NCBI GenBank assembly: GCA_003233305.1
Contig: QILI01000026.1
Span: 1 to 34,438, forward strand
DNA length: 34,438 nucleotides
Origin: Mizugakiibacter sp.
GTDB taxonomy: Bacteria; Pseudomonadota; Gammaproteobacteria; Xanthomonadales; Rhodanobacteraceae
Direction: 5' to 3'
Positions 16,147 through 24,656 of this stretch are shown in pieces. How positions within the stretch are numbered: position 1 is the first letter of the stretch; each line of letters begins with the position of its first letter. The position numbers and the translations under genes are program-made. Under the pieces are notes generated by a model that was not told the origin of the DNA, did not search any database, and saw only the letters and a program-made list of their open reading frames with translations.

Positions 16147-17019
16147 CTACTCGACAGCCAGCGTATCAAGATCGAAATGTCCCTCGTCCTCAGCTTCCGG
16201 TCTGGGAGACCGTGCCAAACTCTGGAAAAAGCCCACGGAACGATCGATGACCCGCTGCCGCTCTCCATCCAGGGTGACCATGTGATAGCTGTCTTCGAGG
16301 GCCAGTAATTCGGTCGGCGCATGCACACCTTGTAGTACCACTTCGGCGTTACCCCGAAAACTGGCGATGTCGTCCTGGCATGCATGGACTACCAGAGTCG
16401 GTGCGTAAACCCTCCCCAGACGTGCCCGAACCCGGCGTGACAACCGAAACAATTCGGCCAATGCCGGCCAAGGATGACCAGGCAATCCTGCGGTACTGGA
16501 ATCCTCGCCGGACATCGCCTCGACCACTCGCTTGCGCATGCGCTCATCCTTTAGGCCGTAAGGATAGCTCTCGATAAATACCCGGTGGCGGCCGATACCC
16601 ATCGGAATTACCCAGGGCAGAAGGAAAGAAAGCCTGCCAATGGCCGGTACCGACCAGCCGTCATGCCGAAAGGTCACACCATACAGAGCTAAACCGGCAA
16701 CGTCGTGCGGATACTCGATAGCATGATTCAAGGCCAACAAAGCTCCCATGGAAAGACCGCCTACAAACATCCGGTCCACTCGTGCAGAAAGTTTTTCCGC
16801 CGCTGCGGCCACACTGTCTGACCAGTCGCGCCAGCCGGTTGCCAGTAAATCGGCCACACTACCGCAATGCCCGGCCAGCTGCGCCGCATACACTGTAAAA
16901 CCCTGCTTCTGCAGCCCCTTGGCGATAAACCGCATCTCTGTGGGCGTACCGGTCAGCCCATGGATAAGCAAGACACCCTGCGAACCACCTTCGAGGAAAT
17001 AGTCAACTTGTTTAATCAT
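16147..17019 (-). CDS. Alpha/beta hydrolase (carboxylesterase/thioesterase-like)
   Basis: Serine hydrolase of about 290 residues. VLLIHGLTGTP (about 16-26) is the oxyanion region, GGLSMGAL carries the nucleophile Ser90, Asp216/217 lies in VVHACQDD, and His246 in DSYHMVTLD completes the triad. The N-terminal IKQVDYFLEGGSQGVLLIHG and the AGHCGS segment fit bacterial monoacylglycerol-lipase/Est30-type carboxylesterases. I place the start at the ATG at 17019, which has AGG upstream and gives the family length; an in-frame ATG at 17094 would add 25 residues and cannot be ruled out. The gene lies directly upstream of the ACP and ketosynthase genes, so release of an acyl chain from the carrier is a reasonable inference. 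Substrate is unknown. Confidence 0.82.
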   Translation of the reverse strand: MIKQVDYFLEGGSQGVLLIHGLTGTPTEMRFIAKGLQKQGFTVYAAQLAGHCGSVADLLATGWRDWSDSVAAAAEKLSARVDRMFVGGLSMGALLALNHAIEYPHDVAGLALYGVTFRHDGWSVPAIGRLSFLLPWVIPMGIGRHRVFIESYPYGLKDERMRKRVVEAMSGEDSSTAGLPGHPWPALAELFRLSRRVRARLGRVYAPTLVVHACQDDIASFRGNAEVVLQGVHAPTELLALEDSYHMVTLDGERQRVIDRSVGFFQSLARSPRPEAEDEGHFDLDTLAVE

Positions 17020-17336
17020 GCGTTGCCTGAATAATCGATTGGAAGCATCCGTGCCAGAAAAGCTATTGTCACTATATTCAATCTTGATTGCCATACCTGT
17101 GGCGGCAACCTTACAAAATTGCAAACTTCTCCTGCCTTCCCACCAGCCCCCGAGCAAACCGGTAGTCAATCAGACCCAACGGCACACCGCTTGAAATAGT
17201 GCTTCGATCAGCCGATCCCTATAAATGATGCAGCTGTTCCACCATAGTGAGCTAGACATTACCGGGCTGCTGCTGAAGTCCACAAAACCGTCCTTCCATT
17301 GACCGCTTCGAGTCTCGGACAAGCGGCAGCCCACCG
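17020..17336. other. Gap between the PLP enzyme and hydrolase genes
   Basis: A 317-bp gap separates the DegT-type gene from the hydrolase start used here (242 bp if the ATG at 17094 is used). On the minus strand, shortly after the DegT stop, a CCGCTT / AAGCGG hairpin could slow or end transcription, but it has no T run. I see no firm promoter. The gap leaves open whether the ACP group and the transporter/PLP group are one transcript. Confidence 0.45.
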
Positions 17337-18575
17337 TTAATTCTCGTCACAACCCTCAGCAGATGACAGCTGTTTTGCAATCACTTGCAACACTCTGGTG
17401 AACCCAGCCTCATCCAGCCACAGGCTGTTGGACACGGTGAGCGTGGTGGCCGCCAGCGCCCGCCCGTTCGGAACATGTGCGGAAAGAAGCAGTGACCGTA
17501 AAGCTGGATAATCCGGCAGGGCATGGATGAACATCCGGGTCACCCCCAGGCGTTCACCCCACAATTGCCGAAGAACCGCATCGCGCATTGCCTCGCTAGG
17601 CAAACGCAACATCAACACCGGCCACACCCCCCGACCTCCTGCGGCATCCCGCAACACCTGCACCCCCTCGATAGCCTGCAAGCGGGCTACACGGTTCTGG
17701 GCCTGGATCTCGGTACTGGCATGAAATGCGGCTAATCGCGCAAAGGCCCGCGTCCCCACACTGGCACGAAATCGACCCATATGTTGTAACGGGATACGCG
17801 AGGGTAGGTCATCGCCGACCGCGCCCAGCAAATCGCCATGCCGTAGGGCGCGACGCAGCGGCCGACCGTAGACATGGACCAGACCCCGCGGGCGATACAG
17901 GGCGAAATACCCCAGCCATTCCAGGATACGCCACGCTTCCCGGCCAGGATGCGATCGCAGCATAGTACGAGCTGTAGCGGCCAGTGCCCGGCGTAAATAG
18001 GGGTCTCGGGCCAGCAACAAACCTCCGGCATAGGTGCTCAAACCCTTACCAACCCCCAGGCTAAACAAACCGATATCGCCTACCAAGCCCACGCTCTGCC
18101 CGTAGCTACGTGCACCCAGCGCTTGTGCCGCATCCTCAATGATAAACGCGCCACAGCCCTTGGCGATCATATGAATCCTGGCCACATCCGCCACCCGACC
18201 GGCAAGATGGGTCGGCAGTACCGCCAGGATATCCTGGTCACAAAGCTTTTCGAACTGCTCCGTATCAAGATCGAAGCCACCGGCCACGACATCGCATAGC
18301 CGAATCTCCAATCCTGCCTGATGCACCGCCAATGCGACCTGCGGGCAGGTATAGGCTGGAATTATCACCACTTTGCGCCGCTCGTCCAGATCGGCCAATG
18401 TGCGCAAGGCAATAAGCAGACCCGCCGTGCCGGAAGCTACCGGTAGCAATGGGAAATCTACGTCAACATACGTGGCCGCTGTGGCCCCCAGGTCAGCGTT
18501 CCAGGGCGGCAGCGCATCCCGCCAGTGGGCTGGCAGACCTGCGGTGGGTGGAACCTCAAGACCCCGGATGATCAT
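17337..18575 (-). CDS. DegT/DnrJ/EryC1/StrS-type PLP enzyme
   Basis: Fold-type I PLP enzyme of 412 residues. Family landmarks in order are ASGTAGLLIAL (47-57), PAYTCPQVALAV (73-84), EDAAQALGAR (147-156) with the PLP-binding Asp148, and FSLGVGKGLSTYAGG with the Schiff-base Lys177. These proteins usually aminate a keto-sugar nucleotide, though some act on other ketones or serve as dehydratases. The C-terminal half is more divergent than in ArnB-like sugar aminotransferases, and the gene is not in a sugar cluster. Its ATG lies 20 bases inside the preceding EamA-type gene, so translation is probably coupled to it. It is followed by the hydrolase, ACP and ketosynthase genes. The aminated substrate is unknown; an acyl-derived or lipid-linked ketone is one possibility. 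Confidence 0.8.
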   Translation of the reverse strand: MIIRGLEVPPTAGLPAHWRDALPPWNADLGATAATYVDVDFPLLPVASGTAGLLIALRTLADLDERRKVVIIPAYTCPQVALAVHQAGLEIRLCDVVAGGFDLDTEQFEKLCDQDILAVLPTHLAGRVADVARIHMIAKGCGAFIIEDAAQALGARSYGQSVGLVGDIGLFSLGVGKGLSTYAGGLLLARDPYLRRALAATARTMLRSHPGREAWRILEWLGYFALYRPRGLVHVYGRPLRRALRHGDLLGAVGDDLPSRIPLQHMGRFRASVGTRAFARLAAFHASTEIQAQNRVARLQAIEGVQVLRDAAGGRGVWPVLMLRLPSEAMRDAVLRQLWGERLGVTRMFIHALPDYPALRSLLLSAHVPNGRALAATTLTVSNSLWLDEAGFTRVLQVIAKQLSSAEGCDEN

Positions 18576-18984
18576 CGGTTAGCAGGGCAGCGGCAGAATC
18601 CGCATGTCGGGTATCTGACTTGTTCGTCGAGAGCACCAAAATACCTCCCACAATCAGTGCGCTACCTAGCAGTTCTGCCAGACTCAAACGTTCGTGAAAC
18701 AGCCAGGCCGAAACCAGTATCACGCTTACCACTTGTAAATGCGAAGCGGCAAAAGCGGCCCCAACCGGAGCGTGCCGCAACAGGCTCATATAGGTCACGA
18801 AAGCACCCAAATAGCCCAACACGGCGCCATAGATCCACGGTGCCGTGGCCACCCGAAACAGCCAGGATGGAGCTATCACCAAAGGGATGGCATGGTTGGC
18901 AGCCAACTTGAAACTGAGCTGGGAAACCGTGTCAAAACTAAGTAGCAGCAGAAACCCAAACAAGTAAAAGCGCCGCATGTTCAT
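18556..18984 (-). CDS. Small EamA/DMT-type membrane protein, second of a pair
   Basis: A 142-residue protein with four hydrophobic helices, the size of one half of a DMT transporter, like EmrE or the ArnE/ArnF flippase subunits. Conserved features are LSFDTVSQLSFKLAA in helix 1, the loop YMSLLRHAPVGAAFAASHLQVV between helices 2 and 3, and LFHERLSLAELLGSALIVGGI at the end. The charged tail after helix 4 is unusually long (about 25 residues). The ATG at 18984 overlaps the TGA of the preceding gene as ATGA, and the end of this gene overlaps the DegT-type start by 20 bases. This packing argues for a heterodimeric transporter that exports or flips the product of the cluster. Starting at the second Met (18978) is also possible. 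Confidence 0.8.
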   Translation of the reverse strand: MNMRRFYLFGFLLLLSFDTVSQLSFKLAANHAIPLVIAPSWLFRVATAPWIYGAVLGYLGAFVTYMSLLRHAPVGAAFAASHLQVVSVILVSAWLFHERLSLAELLGSALIVGGILVLSTNKSDTRHADSAAALLTDDHPGS

Positions 18985-19337
18985 GCCAGCCCCACTATGG
19001 CAACGCCCGCCGCAATCAGGAAAATACCCAGTAGACACCGACTATTGAGGCGCTCATTGAAGATAAGCCGTCCACCTACCAGCACCGCCACGATATTGAG
19101 TGAACCCAGCAGAATGCCCTCCGACAAGGGCACCAATGAGAGGAACACCAGCCAGAAAATAAACTCAGCACAAAAGAAGATAATCCCCAGCCACAGCCAT
19201 GGACGCCGTGCCATGGCGCGCCAGTGGGCCATTCCACCGCCTTCGTCACCATGGGCCGCCGCCGCTTTAAAGGCCAGCTGGCCCCCGGTATCGACCACCA
19301 CATTGAGCATCCATACGATAAAAATCAGTGGAGACAT
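18981..19337 (-). CDS. Small EamA/DMT-type membrane protein, first of a pair
   Basis: A 118-residue, four-helix membrane protein. Helix 1 carries NVVVDTGGQLAFKAAA, the counterpart of the same segment in its partner; WLVFLSLVPLSEGILLGSLNIVAVLVGG covers helices 2 and 3, and FNERLNSRCLLGIFLIAAGV closes the domain. The two proteins are similar in plan but not identical, as in ArnE/ArnF. It is the first gene of the minus-strand cluster; the start at 19337 has only a weak ribosome binding site. It overlaps the second gene by four bases (ATGA). It likely acts in the inner membrane on a lipid-linked or amphipathic substrate, which is inference from the family and the neighbours. Confidence 0.8.
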   Translation of the reverse strand: MSPLIFIVWMLNVVVDTGGQLAFKAAAAHGDEGGGMAHWRAMARRPWLWLGIIFFCAEFIFWLVFLSLVPLSEGILLGSLNIVAVLVGGRLIFNERLNSRCLLGIFLIAAGVAIVGLA

Positions 19338-19601
19338 ATTGGAACCGATAGCAAATTCGCATCAGGAATAATAGCTGTTCAGTATGCGCAGGCCGTTGGG
19401 GTGCTGTCGAGGCATGCTGCCCCAGGAGCGTCCTTAGAACTTGGAAAGGATCATCGCGCTGACAAGCTTTTTCTGAATACCCGCTCCAAGCTATCTTTAT
19501 TATTCATGTCGAGAATCAAATGTAATTATATGTATTATTTGTAGATATTGGCCTAATCCTTGCGTATAAAATTCCGAACTACTCGAGAGACCCATCCGCG
19601 C

Positions 19602-20675
19602 ATGGTATCGAAAACCGTACCCCACTCCATGATCATGGAAGAACAACCCGACCTATCCAGCTATCTCGAACGGCACCTAGGCCCGGTGGTGCGGGCGCTG
19701 CTGATTACCGGGATGCTGAGTTATACGGCATTCGTCATTATCGGCGAATGGGTAGGGCATTCCCGGGTTCCTCTGTGGCTGCGTATCCTGCCTGTCATTG
19801 CACTGGTTATCGTCAACGCCATCGCCCTGACCCAACGGCAGGCCCGTTGGTTCGGGATGCTTGGCCTGAGCACGTTAATCCTGCTGGAAATTGGAATTTT
19901 TCTGAATGGCTACGGCCGTAGCGAAGGTACCGCCTGGATTCTACCGGTCTATATCCTGGTGCCAATCGTCTCAGTACCCATCTGGCAGCGCCACCGCGAT
20001 TTTATTCTCGCCATGCTGATCAGCTGCGTCATCGGCCCCTTACCCTTGCTTTTATTATCTTCCCTGAACCGCTGGGAACGATTCCAATACATCGGCGACC
20101 TGCTCATCGTAGTGATTCTTTCCAGCGTGACCTACCGCTATATCAACCGCATGATCCGCGAGCAGTTCCACCTGGAACAACGACTGCGGCGGATCGCCTA
20201 TGTGGATGAACTCACTGGCCTGGCAACCCGTCGCCGTTTTTTCAAGCTGGCAGAAAATATCCTCAGCCGCTGTGTGGCGCAACGAGTGGCCCTGTCGGTG
20301 CTGTATCTGGACGCCGATCATTTCAAGCGGATCAACGATCAGCACGGTCACGCCGCGGGTGACAAAGCCTTGCAGGCGATCGGCAAAGCACTGCGAACCA
20401 AACTGCGCGATTTCGATCTGGTCGGACGTATCGGTGGTGAAGAATTTGCCGTACTGCTACCGGGCATCGATGCCCGCTCTGCCCTGGATACGGCCGAACG
20501 GCTACGCCAAGCGGTCAGCACCATCCGTAGCCCAGACAGTCAGCTCAGTATCAGCATCGGCGTAGTCACCCGCCAACCCAGGGAAATCCGTATCGAACCC
20601 CTGCTGGCGCGTGCCGACCGGGCTTTGACCCGAGCCAAACAGCTCGGCCGCAACCGTTGTGAACTGGCCCCCTGA
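19602..20675 (+). CDS. Membrane diguanylate cyclase (GGDEF domain)
   Basis: Makes the second messenger c-di-GMP. The N-terminal half has about six hydrophobic helices (residues 30-185) with no recognisable extracellular sensor domain, followed by a short coiled linker (REQFHLEQRLRRIA) and a GGDEF domain starting YVDELTGLATRRRFF. The active site is GGEEF at 278-282 and should be catalytic. RDFD at 269-272, five residues before it, is an RxxD inhibitory site, so product feedback is expected. The reading extends upstream to a TTG at 19560; I chose the ATG at 19602, with GAGAG upstream, but ATGs at 19629 and 19635 are also possible. It converges on the amino acid permease gene with only 3 bp between the stops. 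It has no partner gene nearby. Confidence 0.9.
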   Translation: MVSKTVPHSMIMEEQPDLSSYLERHLGPVVRALLITGMLSYTAFVIIGEWVGHSRVPLWLRILPVIALVIVNAIALTQRQARWFGMLGLSTLILLEIGIFLNGYGRSEGTAWILPVYILVPIVSVPIWQRHRDFILAMLISCVIGPLPLLLLSSLNRWERFQYIGDLLIVVILSSVTYRYINRMIREQFHLEQRLRRIAYVDELTGLATRRRFFKLAENILSRCVAQRVALSVLYLDADHFKRINDQHGHAAGDKALQAIGKALRTKLRDFDLVGRIGGEEFAVLLPGIDARSALDTAERLRQAVSTIRSPDSQLSISIGVVTRQPREIRIEPLLARADRALTRAKQLGRNRCELAP

Positions 20676-20678
20676 GTA

Positions 20679-22121
20679 TCAGTCGCTTTGATCTGTCTGA
20701 ATCAGCTTGCTATGCCGAATGCCATAGCCAAAATAGATCAGCAAACCTATGACCATCCAGATCACAAAGCGCCAATAAGTGATGGTTTGCAAGCCATAAA
20801 TCAGGAACAGCGAAAACCCGATGCCGAGCAGCGGTATCCACGGCACCCACGGGGTACGGAAGCGTCGCGGTAAGTCCGGTTGCCGGTAGCGCAACACAAT
20901 TATCGATCCGCAGATCACGATAAAGGCACTCAAGGTACCGATATTGACCATCTCAGCCACCTCACCAATCGGCAGCAATCCCGCTATCAGAGCTGTGAAC
21001 ACCCCGAGGATCACGGTTGGACGATACGGCGTCTTCCAACGTGGATGGACCCGACTGAACCAGGCTGGCAACAGCCCGTCTCGGGACAGCGCGAACCAGA
21101 TCCGCGCCGCCGCCAGCATGAAGGCAAACAGCACGCTGGTAATCCCGGCCACCGCCGCAACAGAAATGGCCACTTCCACCCAGCGCGCACCAACCGCCTG
21201 AAAAGCACTCGCCACCGGGGCGGCACTATTCAAGGTGGTGTAATGCACCATCCCGGTCAGTACCATGGAAATGGTCAGATACAGGGCCATGGAGATGCCC
21301 AATGAAAGCAGTACCGCACGTGGCAGATCGCGTTGCGGATTGCGAGCCTCCTCGGCCGCTGTGGTCAAGGTGTCGTAACCGAACACGGCAAAAAATACCA
21401 CGCTGGAAGCCGCCACGACGCCTTGCCAGCCGTAGTGGCCCACCCCATCAATAATCTGCCGTGGAGGAATAAAAGGATGCCAGTTAATGGTATTGATATA
21501 GAACCCACCGGCCACAATTACCAGCGCCACCCCGGCGATCTTGATCGCCACCACCAAGGTATTGAAGCGTGCTCCCCACTCCATGCGCACAGTGAGCATC
21601 AGCGCAATACCCAAAGACACCAGGGCTGCAATCACATTAAACACATGCCCGCGCCCGGTACCGTAAGCGCCCGCCGCCCAAGCCGGGATATGGATGCCCA
21701 TGGCTTGCAGCAACACCTGCACATACCCCGACCAGCCGATGGCCACCACCCCCACGATCAGCGCATATTCAAGAATCAGATCCCAGCCTATGATCCAGGC
21801 CGTAAACTCGCCCAGTACCGCATAACCGTAGGTATAGGCACTGCCGGTCACCGGGATCAAACCGGCAAACTCGGCGTAACACAGAGCAGCCGCAGCACTG
21901 GCAGTACCGGCAATCAGGAAACTGATAACCACCGCCGGGCCGGCATTGACGGCCGCCTGTTGCCCGGCCAGTACAAAAATACCCACTCCGATAATACCGC
22001 CAATACCAATTGCGGTAAGTTGCCAGATACCGAGAACGCGACGAAAATCCTCGCGTTTACCCAGATCGGCCTGCAATTGCTCCACGCTCTTGTGACGAAC
22101 CAGCGCTTGTACCCAACTCAT
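20679..22121 (-). CDS. APC-family amino acid permease
   Basis: A 480-residue inner-membrane transporter with twelve predicted helices. The signature GIGGIIGVGIFVLAG (about 39-53) is the unwound helix 1 region that binds the amino-acid backbone, followed by AGPAVVISFLIAGTASAAAALCYAEFAGLIP and GSAYTYGYAVLGEF. The segment FFAVFGYDTLTTAAEEARNPQRDLP is typical of the cationic-amino-acid-transporter (YfnA/CAT-like) subgroup, which often has broad specificity. The ATG at 22121 has GGAG seven bases upstream. It is likely monocistronic: the MFS gene upstream on the same strand is 210 bp away. No metabolic partner gene indicates the substrate. Confidence 0.9.
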   Translation of the reverse strand: MSWVQALVRHKSVEQLQADLGKREDFRRVLGIWQLTAIGIGGIIGVGIFVLAGQQAAVNAGPAVVISFLIAGTASAAAALCYAEFAGLIPVTGSAYTYGYAVLGEFTAWIIGWDLILEYALIVGVVAIGWSGYVQVLLQAMGIHIPAWAAGAYGTGRGHVFNVIAALVSLGIALMLTVRMEWGARFNTLVVAIKIAGVALVIVAGGFYINTINWHPFIPPRQIIDGVGHYGWQGVVAASSVVFFAVFGYDTLTTAAEEARNPQRDLPRAVLLSLGISMALYLTISMVLTGMVHYTTLNSAAPVASAFQAVGARWVEVAISVAAVAGITSVLFAFMLAAARIWFALSRDGLLPAWFSRVHPRWKTPYRPTVILGVFTALIAGLLPIGEVAEMVNIGTLSAFIVICGSIIVLRYRQPDLPRRFRTPWVPWIPLLGIGFSLFLIYGLQTITYWRFVIWMVIGLLIYFGYGIRHSKLIQTDQSD

Positions 22122-22331
22122 GAGATTTCTCCAGACATGAAGCGTGGATGCTAGCAGGCCCGTCCCTGATAGACCCGGGGCAAGGATGACGTCGGCATTA
22201 CACCACCGATCCGTCCCGGATTACGCTTACGCTCCATCCGGACCACACCTGCTGCAGACGCTTTGCGTCCAGGATAATGAGAACGACAAGTTTCCATCCA
22301 GCTGCAGTGAACACACATGCGCTCTGCTAAC

Positions 22332-23591
22332 TTACCGAGGGTGATCCATTGAGATGGTCTTATCGCTCTCCTTATTCTCATCCTCGTCTAACTGACCACC
22401 CTGAAACTCCAACCAATACACGACCCAGCCCAGACCCGCCAGTATTATGAAAATGACCGGCAGCGCATACACCGGACTGAACGGTAACAGGCTGACTCCG
22501 GCATTGGCCAATGCGGCGATGCCCATTTGACTGAAGCCCAGCATGGCGGCAGCCGCACCAGCCACCCTACTGAAAGGACGCATCGCTATACCGGTGGCAT
22601 TAGGGACAATCAGCGCAATCCCGGAGAAACTCAGCATAATCGGCAACAGCATACTAGCCAGATTAACCCAACCAAAAAAACCCATGCCAGCTTGCAGCGA
22701 AGCCCCCATCACAATAAAAACGAGACCGATCCGCAAAATACGTGTTGCTGAAATACGCTTCAATAACTGGATTCCCAACATTGATCCACTTACAAAAGCC
22801 AGCAGAACCCCCCCTGCCACCACGGCTATCCACCGCGAGGGCAACCCCAACACATCCGTCACCAGGGCCGGCGCTTCAGTCAGAGACGAGTAAACCATGC
22901 CAATAGCCAGCCCATTGATGAGAATGGCTGGCAAGTAGCTTCGATGCCGAAAAAGATTGCCATAGGTGTGCCATAAGCGACCCGGTAATAGTCTCTGTGT
23001 AGGATCCGGCCAATGGGTCTCGGGAAGAAACAAGAGCACCACCCCCAACAGCAGAGAACCCAGGATCAGGAGGATCAACATGTTCACATGCCAGCCGAAC
23101 CTGTCGTCGACAATTGAACCTACGATCGGCCCAATCGCCGGTGCCACCGCAAAAGCCGCATTGATGCGCAGGTAAATAGCCTCGATCTGATCCTTTGGGT
23201 AACTGTCTCGCACTGCAGCCGAACTGATTACTGCGCCGGCACAAGCTCCGAGCCCCTGTAGAAACCGCCCCGCCAGCAACATGCCCAGGCTGTTGCTGAT
23301 CCAGCAGACATAGGAGCCGAGTGTGAACAACAGCGCCCCCCACAGTGCCACCGGCTTGCGCCCTATACGGTCCGACCAGGGACCATAAAACAGCTGCACC
23401 ATGGCATAGGCCAGCAGATAGACCGTCATGCTCTGCTGTACCGCGCCGTAGCTGACCCCTAGGTCATGAGCAATGCGTGGCAGCGAGGGCGTGTATTCGG
23501 TATCACCGAATGGCCCCACCGAAACCATCAACACCAGTATCCAGATAGCGGGTACAGCGGTGTTCTGCAGGGAAGAACGCAACAGTCTCAT
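22332..23591 (-). CDS. Bcr/CflA family MFS drug-efflux transporter
   Basis: A 419-residue major facilitator protein with twelve helices. The N-terminal DTEYTPSLPRIAHDLGVS is the charged helix-1 motif characteristic of Bcr/CflA (DMYLPALP-like), and GPWSDRIGRKPV is motif A between helices 2 and 3. GRFLQGLGACAGAVISSAAVRD is motif C-like. Members export chloramphenicol, bicyclomycin, sulfonamides or cysteine by proton antiport; the substrate here is unknown. The C-terminal tail is acidic and hydrophilic (about 25 residues). No regulator is adjacent. The start at 23591 is the first Met of the hydrophobic N-terminus. Confidence 0.9.
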   Translation of the reverse strand: MRLLRSSLQNTAVPAIWILVLMVSVGPFGDTEYTPSLPRIAHDLGVSYGAVQQSMTVYLLAYAMVQLFYGPWSDRIGRKPVALWGALLFTLGSYVCWISNSLGMLLAGRFLQGLGACAGAVISSAAVRDSYPKDQIEAIYLRINAAFAVAPAIGPIVGSIVDDRFGWHVNMLILLILGSLLLGVVLLFLPETHWPDPTQRLLPGRLWHTYGNLFRHRSYLPAILINGLAIGMVYSSLTEAPALVTDVLGLPSRWIAVVAGGVLLAFVSGSMLGIQLLKRISATRILRIGLVFIVMGASLQAGMGFFGWVNLASMLLPIMLSFSGIALIVPNATGIAMRPFSRVAGAAAAMLGFSQMGIAALANAGVSLLPFSPVYALPVIFIILAGLGWVVYWLEFQGGQLDEDENKESDKTISMDHPR

Positions 23592-23782
23592 GCAAGACTC
23601 ATGTTAGCAGCCAATTCATCCACCTTCCGATAAAATGCCAGGCGCAGATCCGGGATCCAGTGTGAGACCACAGTAACGAAATCGGCCATCGTTTACAGGG
23701 TAAACCAGAGGAACCGGCTGCCCAGTGTTGCATAGCAACTAGAAAGAATGGATGCTCACTGCGTGGTTATGGCTTCCTGTAC

Positions 23783-23805
23783 TGGATTCCCGCCTATGCG
23801 GAAAT
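23783..23805. repeat. Degenerate copy of a palindromic dispersed repeat
   Basis: TGGATTCCCGCC-TATGCGGAAAT shows partial dyad symmetry (TTCCCGC with GCGGAAA) and closely matches the element at 6334-6356. Nearby, GATCCGGGATCCAG at about 23647-23660 and GTGCGGGAAT at about 23869-23878 look like further fragments of the same kind of element. Confidence 0.5.
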
Positions 23806-23883
23806 GGCAAAATAGGCATAGCACGCACCCATCCACTGCGGCCTGTGCGATCATGTCGGTATACCGTCGTGCGGGAATCTGCC

Positions 23884-24621
23884 ATGACCGATCTTTCCAC
23901 CCAGAAGCTGGCTGTACTGATTGACGCCGACAATGCTCAGCCGGCAATTATCGAAGGGCTGCTTGCCGAAATCGCCCAGTTTGGCACCGCTCACGTCAAG
24001 CGTATTTACGGCGACTGGACCGGTACCCATCTGAAAGGCTGGAAGGACACCCTGCTGACGCATTCAATCCAGCCGATCCAGCAGTTCGGCTATACCCGTG
24101 GCAAGAACGCCACCGACTCGGCCATGATTATCGACGCTATGGATTTGCTGTATACGGAACGCTTCGACGGCTTTTGCATCGTCTCCAGTGACAGCGACTT
24201 CACCCGTCTCGCCGCACGAATCCGTGAGGCGGGCCTGACCGTGTACGGCTTTGGTGAGAAAAAGACTCCCGAGCCATTCGTTGCGGCCTGTGACCGCTTC
24301 ATCTACACCGAGCTGTTGCTGGAGAAACCCGAGGATGAGACGCCCCGCAAGCGCTCCAGTCGTGCCGAACTCAAGCAGGACACCCGGCTGGTCAACCTAC
24401 TGCGTAATGCTGTAGAGGCCCATGCTGATGATGCGGGCTGGGCCCATCTGGCCCCAGTGGGTAGCAATATCGCCAAGCAGGCGCCCAATTTTGACCCTCG
24501 CAACTACGGCTACCGACGCTTGCGAGACTTGGTGGAAGCCACCCAGTTGTTCGAGATCGATGAACGCGGCGAAGGTACTCAGCGCATGCTCTATCTCCGC
24601 GACAAACGATCTTCCAGGTAA
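23884..24621 (+). CDS. NYN-domain protein with C-terminal OST-HTH/LOTUS-like domain
   Basis: A 245-residue protein of the LabA/DUF88 group. The NYN domain is a PIN-like ribonuclease fold, and the acidic residues expected for metal binding are present: Asp14/Asp16 in LIDADN, Asp78 in NATDSAM, Asp84 in IIDAMD, and Asp103/Asp105 in SSDSDF. The C-terminal 80 residues (LRNAVEAHADDAGWAHLAPVG onward) match the OST-HTH/LOTUS winged-helix pattern that binds RNA. The combination suggests an RNA-targeting nuclease. An upstream extension to 23752 is open, but the ATG at 23884 follows GGGA and begins the conserved domain. The gene is alone, flanked by a divergent efflux gene and an intergenic remnant region. 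The cellular role of this bacterial family is not settled. Confidence 0.88.
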   Translation: MTDLSTQKLAVLIDADNAQPAIIEGLLAEIAQFGTAHVKRIYGDWTGTHLKGWKDTLLTHSIQPIQQFGYTRGKNATDSAMIIDAMDLLYTERFDGFCIVSSDSDFTRLAARIREAGLTVYGFGEKKTPEPFVAACDRFIYTELLLEKPEDETPRKRSSRAELKQDTRLVNLLRNAVEAHADDAGWAHLAPVGSNIAKQAPNFDPRNYGYRRLRDLVEATQLFEIDERGEGTQRMLYLRDKRSSR

Positions 24622-24626
24622 GTACC

Positions 24627-24646
24627 CCGTTCCATGAACGGATTTT
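24627..24646 (+). terminator. Candidate terminator after the NYN gene
   Basis: Perfect stem CCGTTC / GAACGG with a 3-nt loop, followed by ATTTT, 5 bp after the stop codon. The stem and T run are short. Confidence 0.4.
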
Positions 24647-24656
24647 AGAGCTTCCC

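Noticed and set aside
22270-22290. GATAATGAGAA sequence resembling a Fur box upstream of the amino acid permease
   Set aside because: Only about 12 of 19 positions match the Fur consensus and the second half has no symmetry.
22151-22381. Minus-strand 76-codon frame between the MFS and permease genes
   Set aside because: It overlaps the end of the MFS gene, has no ribosome binding site, and its Cys/Arg composition does not resemble a known small protein.
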